Of a stretch of 55,790 nucleotides of DNA, positions 37,399 through 47,595 are shown in pieces. The notes beneath the pieces were generated by a model. That model was not told the DNA's origin and ran no database searches. It was given only the letters and a program-made list of their open reading frames with translations. The first letter of the stretch is position 1, and each line of letters opens with the position of its first letter. The stretch comes from Acidipropionibacterium timonense (lineage in GTDB: Bacteria; Actinomycetota; Actinomycetes; Propionibacteriales; Propionibacteriaceae). The position numbers and the translations under genes were made by a program. Location of the stretch: NCBI RefSeq assembly GCF_900605005.1, contig NZ_LR027558.1:2213705-2269494 (forward strand). Reading direction: 5' to 3'.

Positions 37399-37763
37399 GA
37401 TCGTCTCCTCCTGACGGTGACGCCGACGTCGGCCAGGGTGACCCCGACCGGCGCGTGGGGTTTGTGGACGGTCACCGCGACGGCCCGGACCAAGGATTCG
37501 GCCAGGCACCGGTCGGCGATCCGACCGGCCAGGGTCTCGATGAGGTCGACCGGGTCACCCTCGATCTCCTCGACGACCCCCTGGGCCACGGTGGCGTAGT
37601 TGACGGTGTCGGACAGGTCGTCGGAGCTCGTCACCGGCAGCTCGAGATCGACGTCGACGATGAACGGCTGCCCCAGTCGACGTTCGGATTCGAGCACCCC
37701 GTGGTGGCCCATGGCGGCGATTCCGGTGAGGCTGATGTGGCCGGGGTCGTCGATGGTGTTCAT
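37395..37763 (-). CDS. folB: Dihydroneopterin aldolase
   Basis: Cleaves 7,8-dihydroneopterin to 6-hydroxymethyldihydropterin and glycolaldehyde. The 122 residues have the usual length, with GHHGVLESERRLGQPFIVDV at the N terminus, DTVNYATVA and the catalytic-lysine-containing VHKPHAPVG near the end. ATG 37763 lies seven bases after TACTGT (minus strand, 37771-37776), so transcription may start here despite the close folP upstream. Confidence 0.95.
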   Translation of the reverse strand: MNTIDDPGHISLTGIAAMGHHGVLESERRLGQPFIVDVDLELPVTSSDDLSDTVNYATVAQGVVEEIEGDPVDLIETLAGRIADRCLAESLVRAVAVTVHKPHAPVGVTLADVGVTVRRRRS

Positions 37764-37851
37764 GGTTTCGACAGTACCTTGCCGCCGGTCAGCGCCTCGG
37801 ACGGGACTCGTCCGGGCCGACCTCCCTCACCGGGACGACCCCGGACCGCGC

Positions 37852-38700
37852 TCAGCCCCGCAGGGCCGCGACCGTCTCGCAGGCGTCGCGGTTGTCCCGC
37901 ACCTCGTGGGTGCGGACCGCCCAGGCCCCGTGCAGGGCGCAGTAGCTGGTGATCGCGGCGGTGGCGGCGTCGCGTCCCATGGCCGGTCGAGGACCGCGCG
38001 ACCCGGCCAGGAGCTGCCCGAGGAACCCCTTGCGGCTCACCCCCCACAGCACCCGCAGGTCGGCGAAGGCGTCCTGGAAGGCGTCGGCGGCGCGCAGGAG
38101 CTGCCAGTTGTGCTCGGCGGTCTTGGCGAACCCGATGCCCGGGTCGACGATGATCCGCTCACGCGCGACGCCGACCGCCAGGGCGGCGTCGACCTGCCGG
38201 GACAGTTCGGTGATGACGTCGGCCACGACGTCGTCGTAGTCGGTGAGGGTCTGCATCGACGCCGACTGCCCACGCCAGTGCATGAGGACGAGGTCGACGT
38301 CGGCGCCGGCACAGACGCGGAGGATGTCGGGGTCGGCCAGGCCGCCGGAGACGTCGTTGACGATGGTGGCGCCGGCGTCGATGACCTTCTCGGCCACCTG
38401 CGACCTCATGGTGTCCACGCTCAGCGCCGTGTCCTCCACCGAGAGGGCCTGGACCACCGGGAGCACCCGACGTACCTCCTCCTCGACCGGGGTGCGCTCG
38501 CATCCGGGCCGGGTCGACTCGCCGCCGACGTCGATGATGTCCGCGCCCTGGGCGATGAGGTCGCGACCGTGGTCGACGGCGACGGCGGGGTCGAACCAGC
38601 GGCCCCCGTCCGAGAACGAGTCGGGGGTGACGTTGAGCACCCCCATGACGAGGGTCCGGACAGGATGGGGCGCGGTGGCGGCGGGGTCGACGTCGATCAT
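37852..38700 (-). CDS. folP: Dihydropteroate synthase
   Basis: Joins p-aminobenzoate to the pterin diphosphate; the sulfonamide target. The 282-residue TIM barrel has the signature MGVLNVTPDSFSDGG (19-33), DVGGESTRPG, NDVSGG, and the C-terminal GVSRKGF loop. TAGACT (minus strand, 38708-38713) lies seven bases before the ATG, again leaderless-like. It heads the folP-folB-folK-DUF3180 run; the expected upstream neighbour folE is 4.5 kb away, separated by an inserted envelope-protein block. Confidence 0.96.
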   Translation of the reverse strand: MIDVDPAATAPHPVRTLVMGVLNVTPDSFSDGGRWFDPAVAVDHGRDLIAQGADIIDVGGESTRPGCERTPVEEEVRRVLPVVQALSVEDTALSVDTMRSQVAEKVIDAGATIVNDVSGGLADPDILRVCAGADVDLVLMHWRGQSASMQTLTDYDDVVADVITELSRQVDAALAVGVARERIIVDPGIGFAKTAEHNWQLLRAADAFQDAFADLRVLWGVSRKGFLGQLLAGSRGPRPAMGRDAATAAITSYCALHGAWAVRTHEVRDNRDACETVAALRG

Positions 38701-38721
38701 GGGGTGGAGTCTAGGGCGAAC

Positions 38722-39192
38722 TCACAGGTGACGATGATCGGCGACGAGGCGCTCGCAGACCCTCCAGAGACATCCCAGACCAAGGGCACTGCACACCGCC
38801 AACGGGAGGATCGAGACGATGACCGCGACGACCTGCGGTTCGACCGGACTGAGGTCGACCCTCACCCAGGCGTACCCGGCCATTCCGGCGAGAGCCAGCA
38901 GCACCACTGCACAGGCCCACCACACGGTCGTCGAGGCCCGGCGCGCAGCCCACAGGTGTACCAGCGGCACGGCAGCGATGAGGCCCAGCAGGACCGATCC
39001 CGCGCGGGGGTGGCCGACGAGGACTCGCGTCCACAGGACGACGGCATCGGCCAGACCGGCCGCCAGGAGGGTGAGCCCCCAGGACCAGGCGATCTGCCGT
39101 GCGCCCGACCGGCGCGGCACCTGTTGGGTCCACGTCGGATCGGACCACGCGGACTCCTGAGCTCGCCGGCCGCCGGCGACAACACCCTTCAC
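38722..39192 (-). CDS. Small polytopic membrane protein, unknown function
   Basis: A 156-residue protein with four hydrophobic segments from about residue 35 (LTLLAAGLADAVVLW, VLLGLIAAVPLVHLW, CAVVLLALAGMAGYAW, VSILPLAVCSALGLGCLW) after an Arg/Gln-rich N terminus. The GTG at 39192 overlaps the stop of the lipoprotein gene (GTGA), so it belongs to the pseudopilin/lipoprotein operon. I do not recognise the family. Confidence 0.65.
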   Translation of the reverse strand: MKGVVAGGRRAQESAWSDPTWTQQVPRRSGARQIAWSWGLTLLAAGLADAVVLWTRVLVGHPRAGSVLLGLIAAVPLVHLWAARRASTTVWWACAVVLLALAGMAGYAWVRVDLSPVEPQVVAVIVSILPLAVCSALGLGCLWRVCERLVADHRHL

Positions 39193-39746
39193 CGGCTCAG
39201 TTCCATCGTCGAGACGATCTTGTCGACGGTGTCGGAGTCGTCGGTGGGCAGGTTGATGCTCACGACGCTGGTGCCGCCGATCGGTGCTGCCCCCGAGGCG
39301 ATGAGCCACCAGCCGTACGCCGTCTTTCCGTCCTGGGTGTACTGGAACGGACACTTGACGGCCTTCGCCGCCCCCTTGACGGTGATCTCCTCGTGGCCCT
39401 TGGAGTGGTATCCCTCGAGCACCCCGACGGACTGGGCGTCGAGTTTGCCGTAGGCGAGCACCGGATCGGTGTTGGAACTGAAATCACCGGCGATGAGCAT
39501 CGAGCTGGTCCCGTTCGTGAACATCTTCGTGAAGATCTTGCTCGACGATTCCTTCTCGACCCATTCGGCGGGGTGCCGCACCGACACGTGCCCGACCTCG
39601 GCCGTGACCCAACTCGAGTCCACGTCACCGTCTCCTTTCTGCGAGCCCGAGCAACCGGTGAGGCCGGCGCCGAGGGTGATGCCGCCGAGCGCCAGCCCGG
39701 CGAGGACGGCGCGACGCGTCATGGCGTCAGGGGAGGTGAACTTCAT
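39189..39746 (-). CDS. Lipoprotein, unknown function
   Basis: A 185-residue protein with a signal peptide that has paired arginines (MTRRAVLAGLALGG) and a lipobox LTGC ending at about residue 32; the RR pattern could allow Tat export. The mature part looks like a PsbP/LpqN-type fold (VSVRHPAEWVEKESS, STMELSR at the end), a group of small surface lipoproteins. It lies 19 bases after the pseudopilin-like gene and overlaps the next membrane protein, so the three act as one operon. Confidence 0.75.
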   Translation of the reverse strand: MKFTSPDAMTRRAVLAGLALGGITLGAGLTGCSGSQKGDGDVDSSWVTAEVGHVSVRHPAEWVEKESSSKIFTKMFTNGTSSMLIAGDFSSNTDPVLAYGKLDAQSVGVLEGYHSKGHEEITVKGAAKAVKCPFQYTQDGKTAYGWWLIASGAAPIGGTSVVSINLPTDDSDTVDKIVSTMELSR

Positions 39747-39765
39747 GGTCGTCGTGGTCCTTCAC

Positions 39766-41235
39766 TCACTTGCAGCCGACGGCTGGCTTGGGCACTCGTT
39801 GGCCGTTCTCCAAGACCCAGTATGTCTGACCGGTCGACGACGTCGACTCGGTGTCGTTCTTGATTCCGCCCGAGACGACCCCCAGGTCGAGGCTCTTGTC
39901 GTCGGAGGCACTGTTCTCCTGGCTCGTCTGGGCGTCGATCTGCGCATCCTCGGAGTCGTGGAGGAACTTCGCGAACTCGTCGGTCGTGTTGACGTCCAGC
40001 GGGTTGATGAGTGCCGACTTCACGAGCAGGCCCGGTGCCTGTGTGACACCGATACCGTCGCCGCCAAGCCACTTGGTGACCTCGGCACGATTCTGGTCGT
40101 TGACGACGAGTCGGTAGGTCCTCGTCGTCCGGCCCATTCCATCCCCACCGGTCTTGCTGGCGCCGTCGACGTCGGGACCCTCGTCGTCGGCCGCGTGACG
40201 AGGCTTGTAGTTGGGATCGGAGGGGCCCTTGGCCGGTTCGTCGGACGCGTGCTTGGGCTTGTGCTTGCCTTTGCCGTTGCCTCCAGTGCCCACGTCGAGG
40301 CCTGCACCACCGCCGCCAGCCCAGCTCTGGGTGATGACGAGTTCGGTGATGTTGCCCGACTTGTCCTTGGTCACCGCCACGGAGGTCTTGGCATCCCCCT
40401 GGAGCTTCCCGTTGAGCGACGCGTTGACCCCGGAGTCGTCAGACGGAGTGTTGATGTTGCCGGAGACCTTGACCGAACCAACCGTCTCGATCTTCGTCGT
40501 CACCGACCCGGACTGCTCGTCGTGCGTGGTCGTGTAGGACACCTTGCCATCCAGCTTCCCACCGAGCCCAGCAACCGTCGACTTGTGGGCTTCACCGCTG
40601 GGATTGATCCCGACATCGGCTTGGGCGGTCACGCCGAACTCCCACACGTCGGAGGTCGAGGTGTGCTTGGCACTGTCCAGCTTCGGGTCACTCCCCAGGC
40701 CGATCGTCGCCAAGGCCTTGTCCTGGGCGTATTGCTTGAGCTTGCTCTGATCGGCCTGCGCGGCGGGAAGGCTGTCGTAATGGAAGGTCTCGCCCTTCTG
40801 GTACTTGACCGACCCACTGGCCTCGATCGTCGCACCGGCCTTCCCGTCGCCGCCGATCGACTTGCCGGCACCGGCCTCGCCCTTGACGGCGTAGTACAAC
40901 TCGACGTCAACGGTGCCATCGCTGTACTGGATGTACCGGTACCCGTAGCCGGCCTCACCACCGACCTTGACCCAGATGATCTGGCCCTCGGCATGGATCG
41001 TCGTGGAATCGGTCGAGCTGTTGGTCACGCACGGCTTGGGAGGGGTCTGGGCCGGTGGCTTGGCGGGGGCCGTGCACGATCCTTCCCCGGAGACGGCCAC
41101 GAGGGCCTGGCACACCTTGTACCGCACCCATTCGGGCTTGATGCCGACGACGACGGCCCCGACGAACAGCGCGGCGATGAGAAGCATCGCCACGTGCTCC
41201 ATCGACGCGGCGCCCCGCTCACTCCTGGCCCACAT
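39766..41235 (-). CDS. Large pseudopilin-like surface protein
   Basis: A 489-residue protein whose N terminus, SERGAASMEHVAMLLIAALF, is a prepilin-type signal. A glycine (G8) is followed by a new N-terminal alanine, with the key glutamate E13 at position +5, then one hydrophobic helix. This is the TadE/Flp-like class III arrangement. The remaining 440 residues are large for a pilin: a repetitive Gly/Lys/Asp/Thr-rich beta-type region, a charged Lys/Pro/His linker near the middle and a distinct C-terminal domain with cysteines. No pilus ATPase or prepilin peptidase is in this window. Lower G+C than the fol genes around it. Function unknown. Confidence 0.7.
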   Translation of the reverse strand: MWARSERGAASMEHVAMLLIAALFVGAVVVGIKPEWVRYKVCQALVAVSGEGSCTAPAKPPAQTPPKPCVTNSSTDSTTIHAEGQIIWVKVGGEAGYGYRYIQYSDGTVDVELYYAVKGEAGAGKSIGGDGKAGATIEASGSVKYQKGETFHYDSLPAAQADQSKLKQYAQDKALATIGLGSDPKLDSAKHTSTSDVWEFGVTAQADVGINPSGEAHKSTVAGLGGKLDGKVSYTTTHDEQSGSVTTKIETVGSVKVSGNINTPSDDSGVNASLNGKLQGDAKTSVAVTKDKSGNITELVITQSWAGGGGAGLDVGTGGNGKGKHKPKHASDEPAKGPSDPNYKPRHAADDEGPDVDGASKTGGDGMGRTTRTYRLVVNDQNRAEVTKWLGGDGIGVTQAPGLLVKSALINPLDVNTTDEFAKFLHDSEDAQIDAQTSQENSASDDKSLDLGVVSGGIKNDTESTSSTGQTYWVLENGQRVPKPAVGCK

Positions 41236-41330
41236 GGGTCTTCCTCTCGACGGCGTCCCGAACCTGTGGCGAGCCTAGGAACAGAGCACCCCCGAGCACC
41301 TGAGTCCGTGGTCCCAAATCTGGTCCCAGT

Positions 41331-41354
41331 CCGGGCCCATAAGGAGGGGCCCGG
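41331..41354 (-). terminator. Terminator hairpin after the 207-residue lipoprotein gene
   Basis: A perfect 8-bp stem (CCGGGCCC / GGGCCCGG) with an 8-base loop directly abuts the stop codon at 41355. It separates the OmpA/lipoprotein operon from the pseudopilin operon; the 119-base gap otherwise shows only the pseudopilin leader with its Shine-Dalgarno (gaggaa). Confidence 0.7.
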
Positions 41355-41978
41355 TCAGCGGGTCACCGGCACATCGGGGGAGGTCGTCGCCGACCCGACC
41401 GAGATCTTGACCTTCGTCACCGAGTCGGGCAGCGGCGGGTACGCCGCCTGCATGACGTAGACGCCGTCCGATGCCAACTCCGGCTCCTCGCTGCCGACGA
41501 CGAGCGGCGTGTCCTTGCCCGTGCTGAAGGAGTCGACCGAGTACTTCATTCCCCCGGCGGTGTCGACGAGGGACGGGAAGTCCTCCGGATTGGCGACAGC
41601 CATGGCATGATCGATTCCGCTCGAGGTGAGCCAGAAGGTGAGGACAGTGCCCGTGGCTCCAGTCCTGACCGAGGCGACGTGCAGCGTCACGTCGACCTTG
41701 TAGCGATGGGGTTGGAAAGAGACCTTGGCCACGTCCTTGGGAACGGGCCCGCCCGAGTCCTTGAGCCTACCCATGACCTGCTGGGCGGCCGCCGACTCCC
41801 GGGAGGCCACCTCCGCCGAGCTCATGGCGCTCGGCGAGGCGGAGCTGTTCGTCCCGGACGTCGTCGTGGCAGCCACGGTCGGCGTCGGGGTGTGCGACCC
41901 GTCGGACTTGTCAGAACCCCCGCAGGCGGTCAGGGCCAGGACGGCGGCGAGGCCGGCGGCGACAGAACGAGCTTTCAT
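41355..41978 (-). CDS. Lipoprotein, unknown function
   Basis: A 207-residue secreted lipoprotein: signal peptide with lipobox LTAC at about residue 18, then a Ser/Thr/Pro linker of about 35 residues and a globular domain (VSFQPHRYKVDVTLHVASV near its start). ATG 41978 is preferred over ATG 41981 because the Shine-Dalgarno (aaggagg), which lies in the last codons of the OmpA-domain gene, would be too close to the latter. The stop and start share a base (TGATG), so it is coupled to that gene. It may be a partner of the OmpA-domain protein in the envelope. Confidence 0.75.
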   Translation of the reverse strand: MKARSVAAGLAAVLALTACGGSDKSDGSHTPTPTVAATTTSGTNSSASPSAMSSAEVASRESAAAQQVMGRLKDSGGPVPKDVAKVSFQPHRYKVDVTLHVASVRTGATGTVLTFWLTSSGIDHAMAVANPEDFPSLVDTAGGMKYSVDSFSTGKDTPLVVGSEEPELASDGVYVMQAAYPPLPDSVTKVKISVGSATTSPDVPVTR

Positions 41979-43096
41979 CATCCCTCCTTGACGGTGATCG
42001 TCACGCGACGGTTGAGGCGTCGTCCGGCCTCCGTGTCATTGCTGGCCACCGGGTCGGCCTCGCCCTTGCCGGCGGTCACCAAGGTGCCCCCCTTGGGCAG
42101 CTGCGGCCCCAGGACCTTGGCCACCGCCGCCGCACGACGACGCGAGAGGTCGAGGCCGTGCTCGGCGGTGCCGAGGTTGTCGGTGTACCCGGTGACCTCG
42201 ACCCTGCCCGTCACCTTGCGCGCCACGAGTTCCTTGGCCGCCCGATCGATGACGGCACGTCCGGCGGGCTTGATGACGTCGGAGTCCTTGTCGAAGAGGA
42301 CCGAGGAGTCCAGATCGATCTTCGTGGTCCCCTTGGTCACCCGCTCCCGCCGGGCATCGGAGACCTCGCCCGTCGTGAGAATGAGCGGGCTGACGTACGA
42401 GGCCACATCGACACTCGTCAGATCGTTCGGGTCCAGGGCCGGCCAAGCCACCCCCAGGGGCAGGCCATCGGTCCACTGCCGGGTCGCCGCGTCCTTGTCG
42501 ACGGTGGGGGTGAGTGCGCCGTCGTCGACCGGCACGTCATGGAAGATGCGGTTGCCGACCGCGACGTCGACCCGCTGGACGTCGGACGGCACCGGAGGGG
42601 TGCTGAACCAACCGACCACGGAATGCCCGGGCCGGGTCTGGGCCGGCGATCCGTTCCACCACCCGTTCCCGCACATCTTGCAGCCCTGGAAGTCGCCGAT
42701 TGTCCGGTAGAGCTTCCGATTGCGAACGTCGATGATGCCGCCATCGGCGCTGAGGGTCTTGCTGTAGTGCGCCTGGGAGCCCCCGGAACCGACGAAGTAG
42801 CCCAGGTCGGCGGGCCCCGACGCCGACGCGTCGACCGTCACCGAGTAGTAGACCACGGTGGCCTGGGACAGACGTCGCACGGCGTGCAGCGCCAGGACCA
42901 CCGAGCCGGGCTTCGAGGCCTGACGCTTGTCACGGGTGTTGGGGCTCACGGCCACCGCATCGACGATCGGTACCGGCACCGGCGCTTGTCCCGGTGCCGA
43001 CGAACTCCCGTCGGCCCGCGCCGGCACTGCGGTGGACATGACCGCCACGGTGAGCCCGCAGAGGAGCCCACTTGCCCTGACCTTCCAGTGATGCAT
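41978..43096 (-). CDS. OmpA-like peptidoglycan-binding domain protein
   Basis: A 372-residue exported protein: signal peptide with cleavage near PARA-DGS (about 28), a variable central region containing a CKMCGNGWW segment with paired cysteines, and a C-terminal OmpA domain (about 255-370) with SSVLFDKDSDVIKP, VTGYTDNLGT, DLSRRRAAAVAKVL and GRRLNRRVTI. This domain binds the diaminopimelate of peptidoglycan; in a single-membrane actinobacterium it anchors the protein in the wall rather than an outer membrane. ATG 43096 is preceded by TAGAGT (minus strand, 43103-43108) at six bases. Confidence 0.88.
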   Translation of the reverse strand: MHHWKVRASGLLCGLTVAVMSTAVPARADGSSSAPGQAPVPVPIVDAVAVSPNTRDKRQASKPGSVVLALHAVRRLSQATVVYYSVTVDASASGPADLGYFVGSGGSQAHYSKTLSADGGIIDVRNRKLYRTIGDFQGCKMCGNGWWNGSPAQTRPGHSVVGWFSTPPVPSDVQRVDVAVGNRIFHDVPVDDGALTPTVDKDAATRQWTDGLPLGVAWPALDPNDLTSVDVASYVSPLILTTGEVSDARRERVTKGTTKIDLDSSVLFDKDSDVIKPAGRAVIDRAAKELVARKVTGRVEVTGYTDNLGTAEHGLDLSRRRAAAVAKVLGPQLPKGGTLVTAGKGEADPVASNDTEAGRRLNRRVTITVKEG

Positions 43097-43168
43097 GGAC
43101 CGACTCTAAGGGCCAAGTGGGCCACGAGACCGTGACGAGGACAGGCTGGTCGGCCCGCGGGCAGCACG

Positions 43169-43753
43169 TCAGCGCGTGATGAGTCCCATCGCCTCGGCCC
43201 GGGTGGCGGGGTCGCGAAGGATTCCTCGCACGGCCGAGGTCACCGTCCGCGATCCCGGCTTGCGCACGCCGCGCATCGTCATGCACATGTGCTCGCACTC
43301 GATGACGACGATGACCCCTCGGGCATGCAGGTACTCGACCATGGCGTCGGCGACCTGGGTGGTGAGCCGCTCCTGGACCTGGGGGCGGCGGGCGTAGACG
43401 TCGACGAGTCGGGCGATCTTGCTCAGGCCCGTGACGCGGCCGTCCTTGGCCGGGATGTATCCGACATGGGCGACGCCGGTGAACGGCAGCAGATGGTGCT
43501 CACAGCACGACTGCACCTCGATGTCGCGCACGAGGACGAGCTCGTCGTGGGAGATGTCGAAGGTCTTGGAGAGGATCTCGGCAGGGTCCTGGGCCAGGCC
43601 CCGGAAGATCTCGGCGGCGGCCCTGGCGACCCGCGCCGGCGTCTCGCGCAGCCCCTCCCGGTCGGGATCCTCGCCGATGGCCAGGAGGAACTCGCGCACC
43701 GCGGCCCGGGCCCGGACGACGTCGACGGGTAGCTCTGGCATGGACTCGCTCAC
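43169..43753 (-). CDS. folE: GTP cyclohydrolase I
   Basis: Converts GTP to 7,8-dihydroneopterin triphosphate, the first folate step. The 194 residues include the zinc site C84/H87 ([10 protein letters not shown]) and C157 (EHMCMTMRG), plus [23 protein letters not shown]. The GTG start at 43753 is preferred over the internal ATG because TAGGAT (minus strand, 43761-43766) lies exactly seven bases upstream. Usually it sits directly before folP; here an envelope operon pair intervenes. Confidence 0.96.
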   Translation of the reverse strand: MSESMPELPVDVVRARAAVREFLLAIGEDPDREGLRETPARVARAAAEIFRGLAQDPAEILSKTFDISHDELVLVRDIEVQSCCEHHLLPFTGVAHVGYIPAKDGRVTGLSKIARLVDVYARRPQVQERLTTQVADAMVEYLHARGVIVVIECEHMCMTMRGVRKPGSRTVTSAVRGILRDPATRAEAMGLITR

Positions 43754-43790
43754 CCGACAGATCCTAGGGGCCGCGGCCGGGGACCGTGAC

Positions 43791-44531
43791 TCAGGCCGAC
43801 GCGCCCTGCCGTGCCGCCGACAGGCTCGTGGCGGGGCGCACATGGTCACGGGCCCACGCGATCCGCACCTCGACGATGGTCTTGGCGGCGACGTAGAGCA
43901 CGAGCACCCCGAGCACCGCGACCTTCCTCGTGTCCTCGAGGTTGCCGAGACCCGATCCGCTCCATCCCGCCAGGTGGTTCGCATTGAGGACCATGAGGGT
44001 GATACCCAGACCCCAGGCGACCATGATGAAGAGATGCTGGACGATGACCCTCCGGTTGGCGTCCCGGGCGGCCCGCAGGTCCTTGGCGCGGCGCACGTCG
44101 GGGTCGGCCAGGGAGTCGGTGAACCCCTCGGTGAGGTGGCGCAGGACGGCCAGCGCGAAGGGGACGCCGAAGGCGGCGACGGTGAACCTCACCCCGACGA
44201 CGAAGGCCATGGCACCGGCGAAGACGAGGTGGACGACCGAGAAGAAGAGATTGACGAAGAGGTAGGCGAACGGCGAGGCGGTGGCGTCAAGGCGCATGCC
44301 GTCATCGGTCCGCCAGGCCGACGGGTCGGTCGGGATCGGCTCGCCGGTCCGCCTCGACTCCCGCCGCAGGCGTCCGTTGGCCAGCGCCGCGGCGATGACG
44401 AACATGACGTTCTCGCACCAGCCGAGCAGGAGGATGTTGCCCACCGGCCAGCCCAGCAGGACGACGCCGACCACGGTGAGCAGGTTGTAGGCGACGATGA
44501 CCCCGTAGGTCGTCAGGCTCGTGCGGGCCAT
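43791..44531 (-). CDS. DUF6498-like membrane protein
   Basis: A 246-residue protein with about six hydrophobic segments. The opening [21 protein letters not shown] pattern (read in parts) matches DUF6498 membrane proteins, and a charged loop near residues 55-80 separates the halves. The ATG has a strong Shine-Dalgarno (gaggagg). A TAGCCT box about 35 bases further upstream may be its promoter. It lies between ftsH and folE, all in the same direction. Function unknown. Confidence 0.75.
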   Translation of the reverse strand: MARTSLTTYGVIVAYNLLTVVGVVLLGWPVGNILLLGWCENVMFVIAAALANGRLRRESRRTGEPIPTDPSAWRTDDGMRLDATASPFAYLFVNLFFSVVHLVFAGAMAFVVGVRFTVAAFGVPFALAVLRHLTEGFTDSLADPDVRRAKDLRAARDANRRVIVQHLFIMVAWGLGITLMVLNANHLAGWSGSGLGNLEDTRKVAVLGVLVLYVAAKTIVEVRIAWARDHVRPATSLSAARQGASA

Positions 44532-44617
44532 CGGGGCCTCCTCGGGACGGCGGGCATGATCGTCGAGGCTAGGGGACGGACGGGTCAGTACGCAGCAGAT
44601 GGGCCAGCCGTCACGGA

Positions 44618-46708
<2,091 letters not shown>

Positions 46709-46895
46709 GAACAACCTAGGGCGTCGAGGGGATACGCCCGCCCACGATACCAGCGGCGGGGCGCCGTTCCAGGGGCGTCACAGGGCCGCGGGACGGGTTT
46801 CGCGGCGGGCGTGGGAGAGCGGCGCCGGGGGGCCGGCGATCACCAAGCACACGTCGATCCCATGACTTCATCCGGAAGAAGTTCACCCAAACCTC

Positions 46896-46942
46896 TTGAC
46901 GCGACAGTCCAAACCGCTCTACTCTTCAGGAAATCGATTCCC
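46896..46942 (+). promoter_or_regulatory. Sigma-70-type promoter with candidate LacI-family operator
   Basis: TTGACG (46896-46901) and TACTCT (46920-46925) are spaced by 18 bases, a good housekeeping promoter and unlike the leaderless boxes elsewhere here. GGAAAT-CG-ATTCCC (46929-46942) follows directly: a 14-base palindrome with one mismatch and the central CG typical of LacI-family operators, covering the predicted start of transcription. A LacI-type regulator is encoded at 53106, so local repression is likely. The 257-base ftsH to SIS gap holds nothing else clear. Confidence 0.7.
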
Positions 46943-46971
46943 CAGTGTTTCTCACCGATGAGAGGCAGGAC

Positions 46972-47595
46972 ATGCTCGACAGCCCCGATCCCCGGCACCT
47001 CCCCGCAGCCGCGGCCGCCTCCCGCCTCGCCCTCGAGATCGAGGCGCGGTCCATCGAGGCCCTCTGGGCTCGCAACGAGGAGGCCCTCACGCAGGCCCTC
47101 GACCTGCTCGCCCACTGCCGAGGACGGGTCATCGTGAGCGGCCTGGGCAAGTCCGGACACATCGCCTCCAAGATCGCCGCCACGTGGTGCTCCTTCGGCA
47201 CGCCGACCTATTTCATGAACTCCTCGGAGGCCCTTCACGGCGACTACGGCATGTGCCGCCCGGAGGATCTCGGGGTCGTCATCAGCTACTCGGGCCGGAC
47301 CGCGGAGGTCGTCGCCGTCGCCCAGTGGATGAAGGACTTCGGCATGAAGGTCATCGCCCTGTCGAGGTCGGCCGAGAGCCCCCTGGGACACCTGAGCGAC
47401 GTCCACCTGTCGATCGAGGTGGAGCGGGAGGCCGATCCCCTCGGACTGGGACCCACGGCGTCCACAGCGACCACCCTGGCCCTCGGTGACGCGCTGGGAG
47501 CGGGCCTCCAGGTCATCGGCGAGTTCGACGCCGACGACTTCCACCTGCGACATCCGGGCGGGACGCTCGGGGCCACCCTGTCGAAGGCACGGTGA
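46972..47595 (+). CDS. SIS-domain sugar isomerase, D-arabinose-5-phosphate isomerase-like (no CBS domains)
   Basis: A 207-residue single SIS domain. GLGKSGHIASKIAATW and NSSEALHGDYGM match the KdsD/KpsF family, which interconverts ribulose-5-phosphate and arabinose-5-phosphate. Residues said to be catalytic in E. coli KdsD (K59, H88, E111, E152, H193, from memory) correspond at a constant offset to K60, H89, E112, E153 and H194. The two CBS domains of KdsD are absent; CBS-less isomerases are known in Bacteroides. An actinobacterium has no LPS, so a catabolic role is more likely. ATG 46972 has a gagagg Shine-Dalgarno. Its stop overlaps the kinase start (GTGA). Confidence 0.85.
   Translation: MLDSPDPRHLPAAAAASRLALEIEARSIEALWARNEEALTQALDLLAHCRGRVIVSGLGKSGHIASKIAATWCSFGTPTYFMNSSEALHGDYGMCRPEDLGVVISYSGRTAEVVAVAQWMKDFGMKVIALSRSAESPLGHLSDVHLSIEVEREADPLGLGPTASTATTLALGDALGAGLQVIGEFDADDFHLRHPGGTLGATLSKAR

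Noticed and set aside
41978-43096. OmpA-domain protein as evidence for an outer membrane
   Set aside because: Only the peptidoglycan-binding C-terminal domain is present, which also occurs in single-membrane actinobacteria; no beta-barrel region is seen.
46972-47595. KDO/LPS biosynthesis from the KdsD-like isomerase
   Set aside because: All other genes point to a monoderm actinobacterium, and no KDO gene is present; the isomerase is coupled to a sugar kinase.
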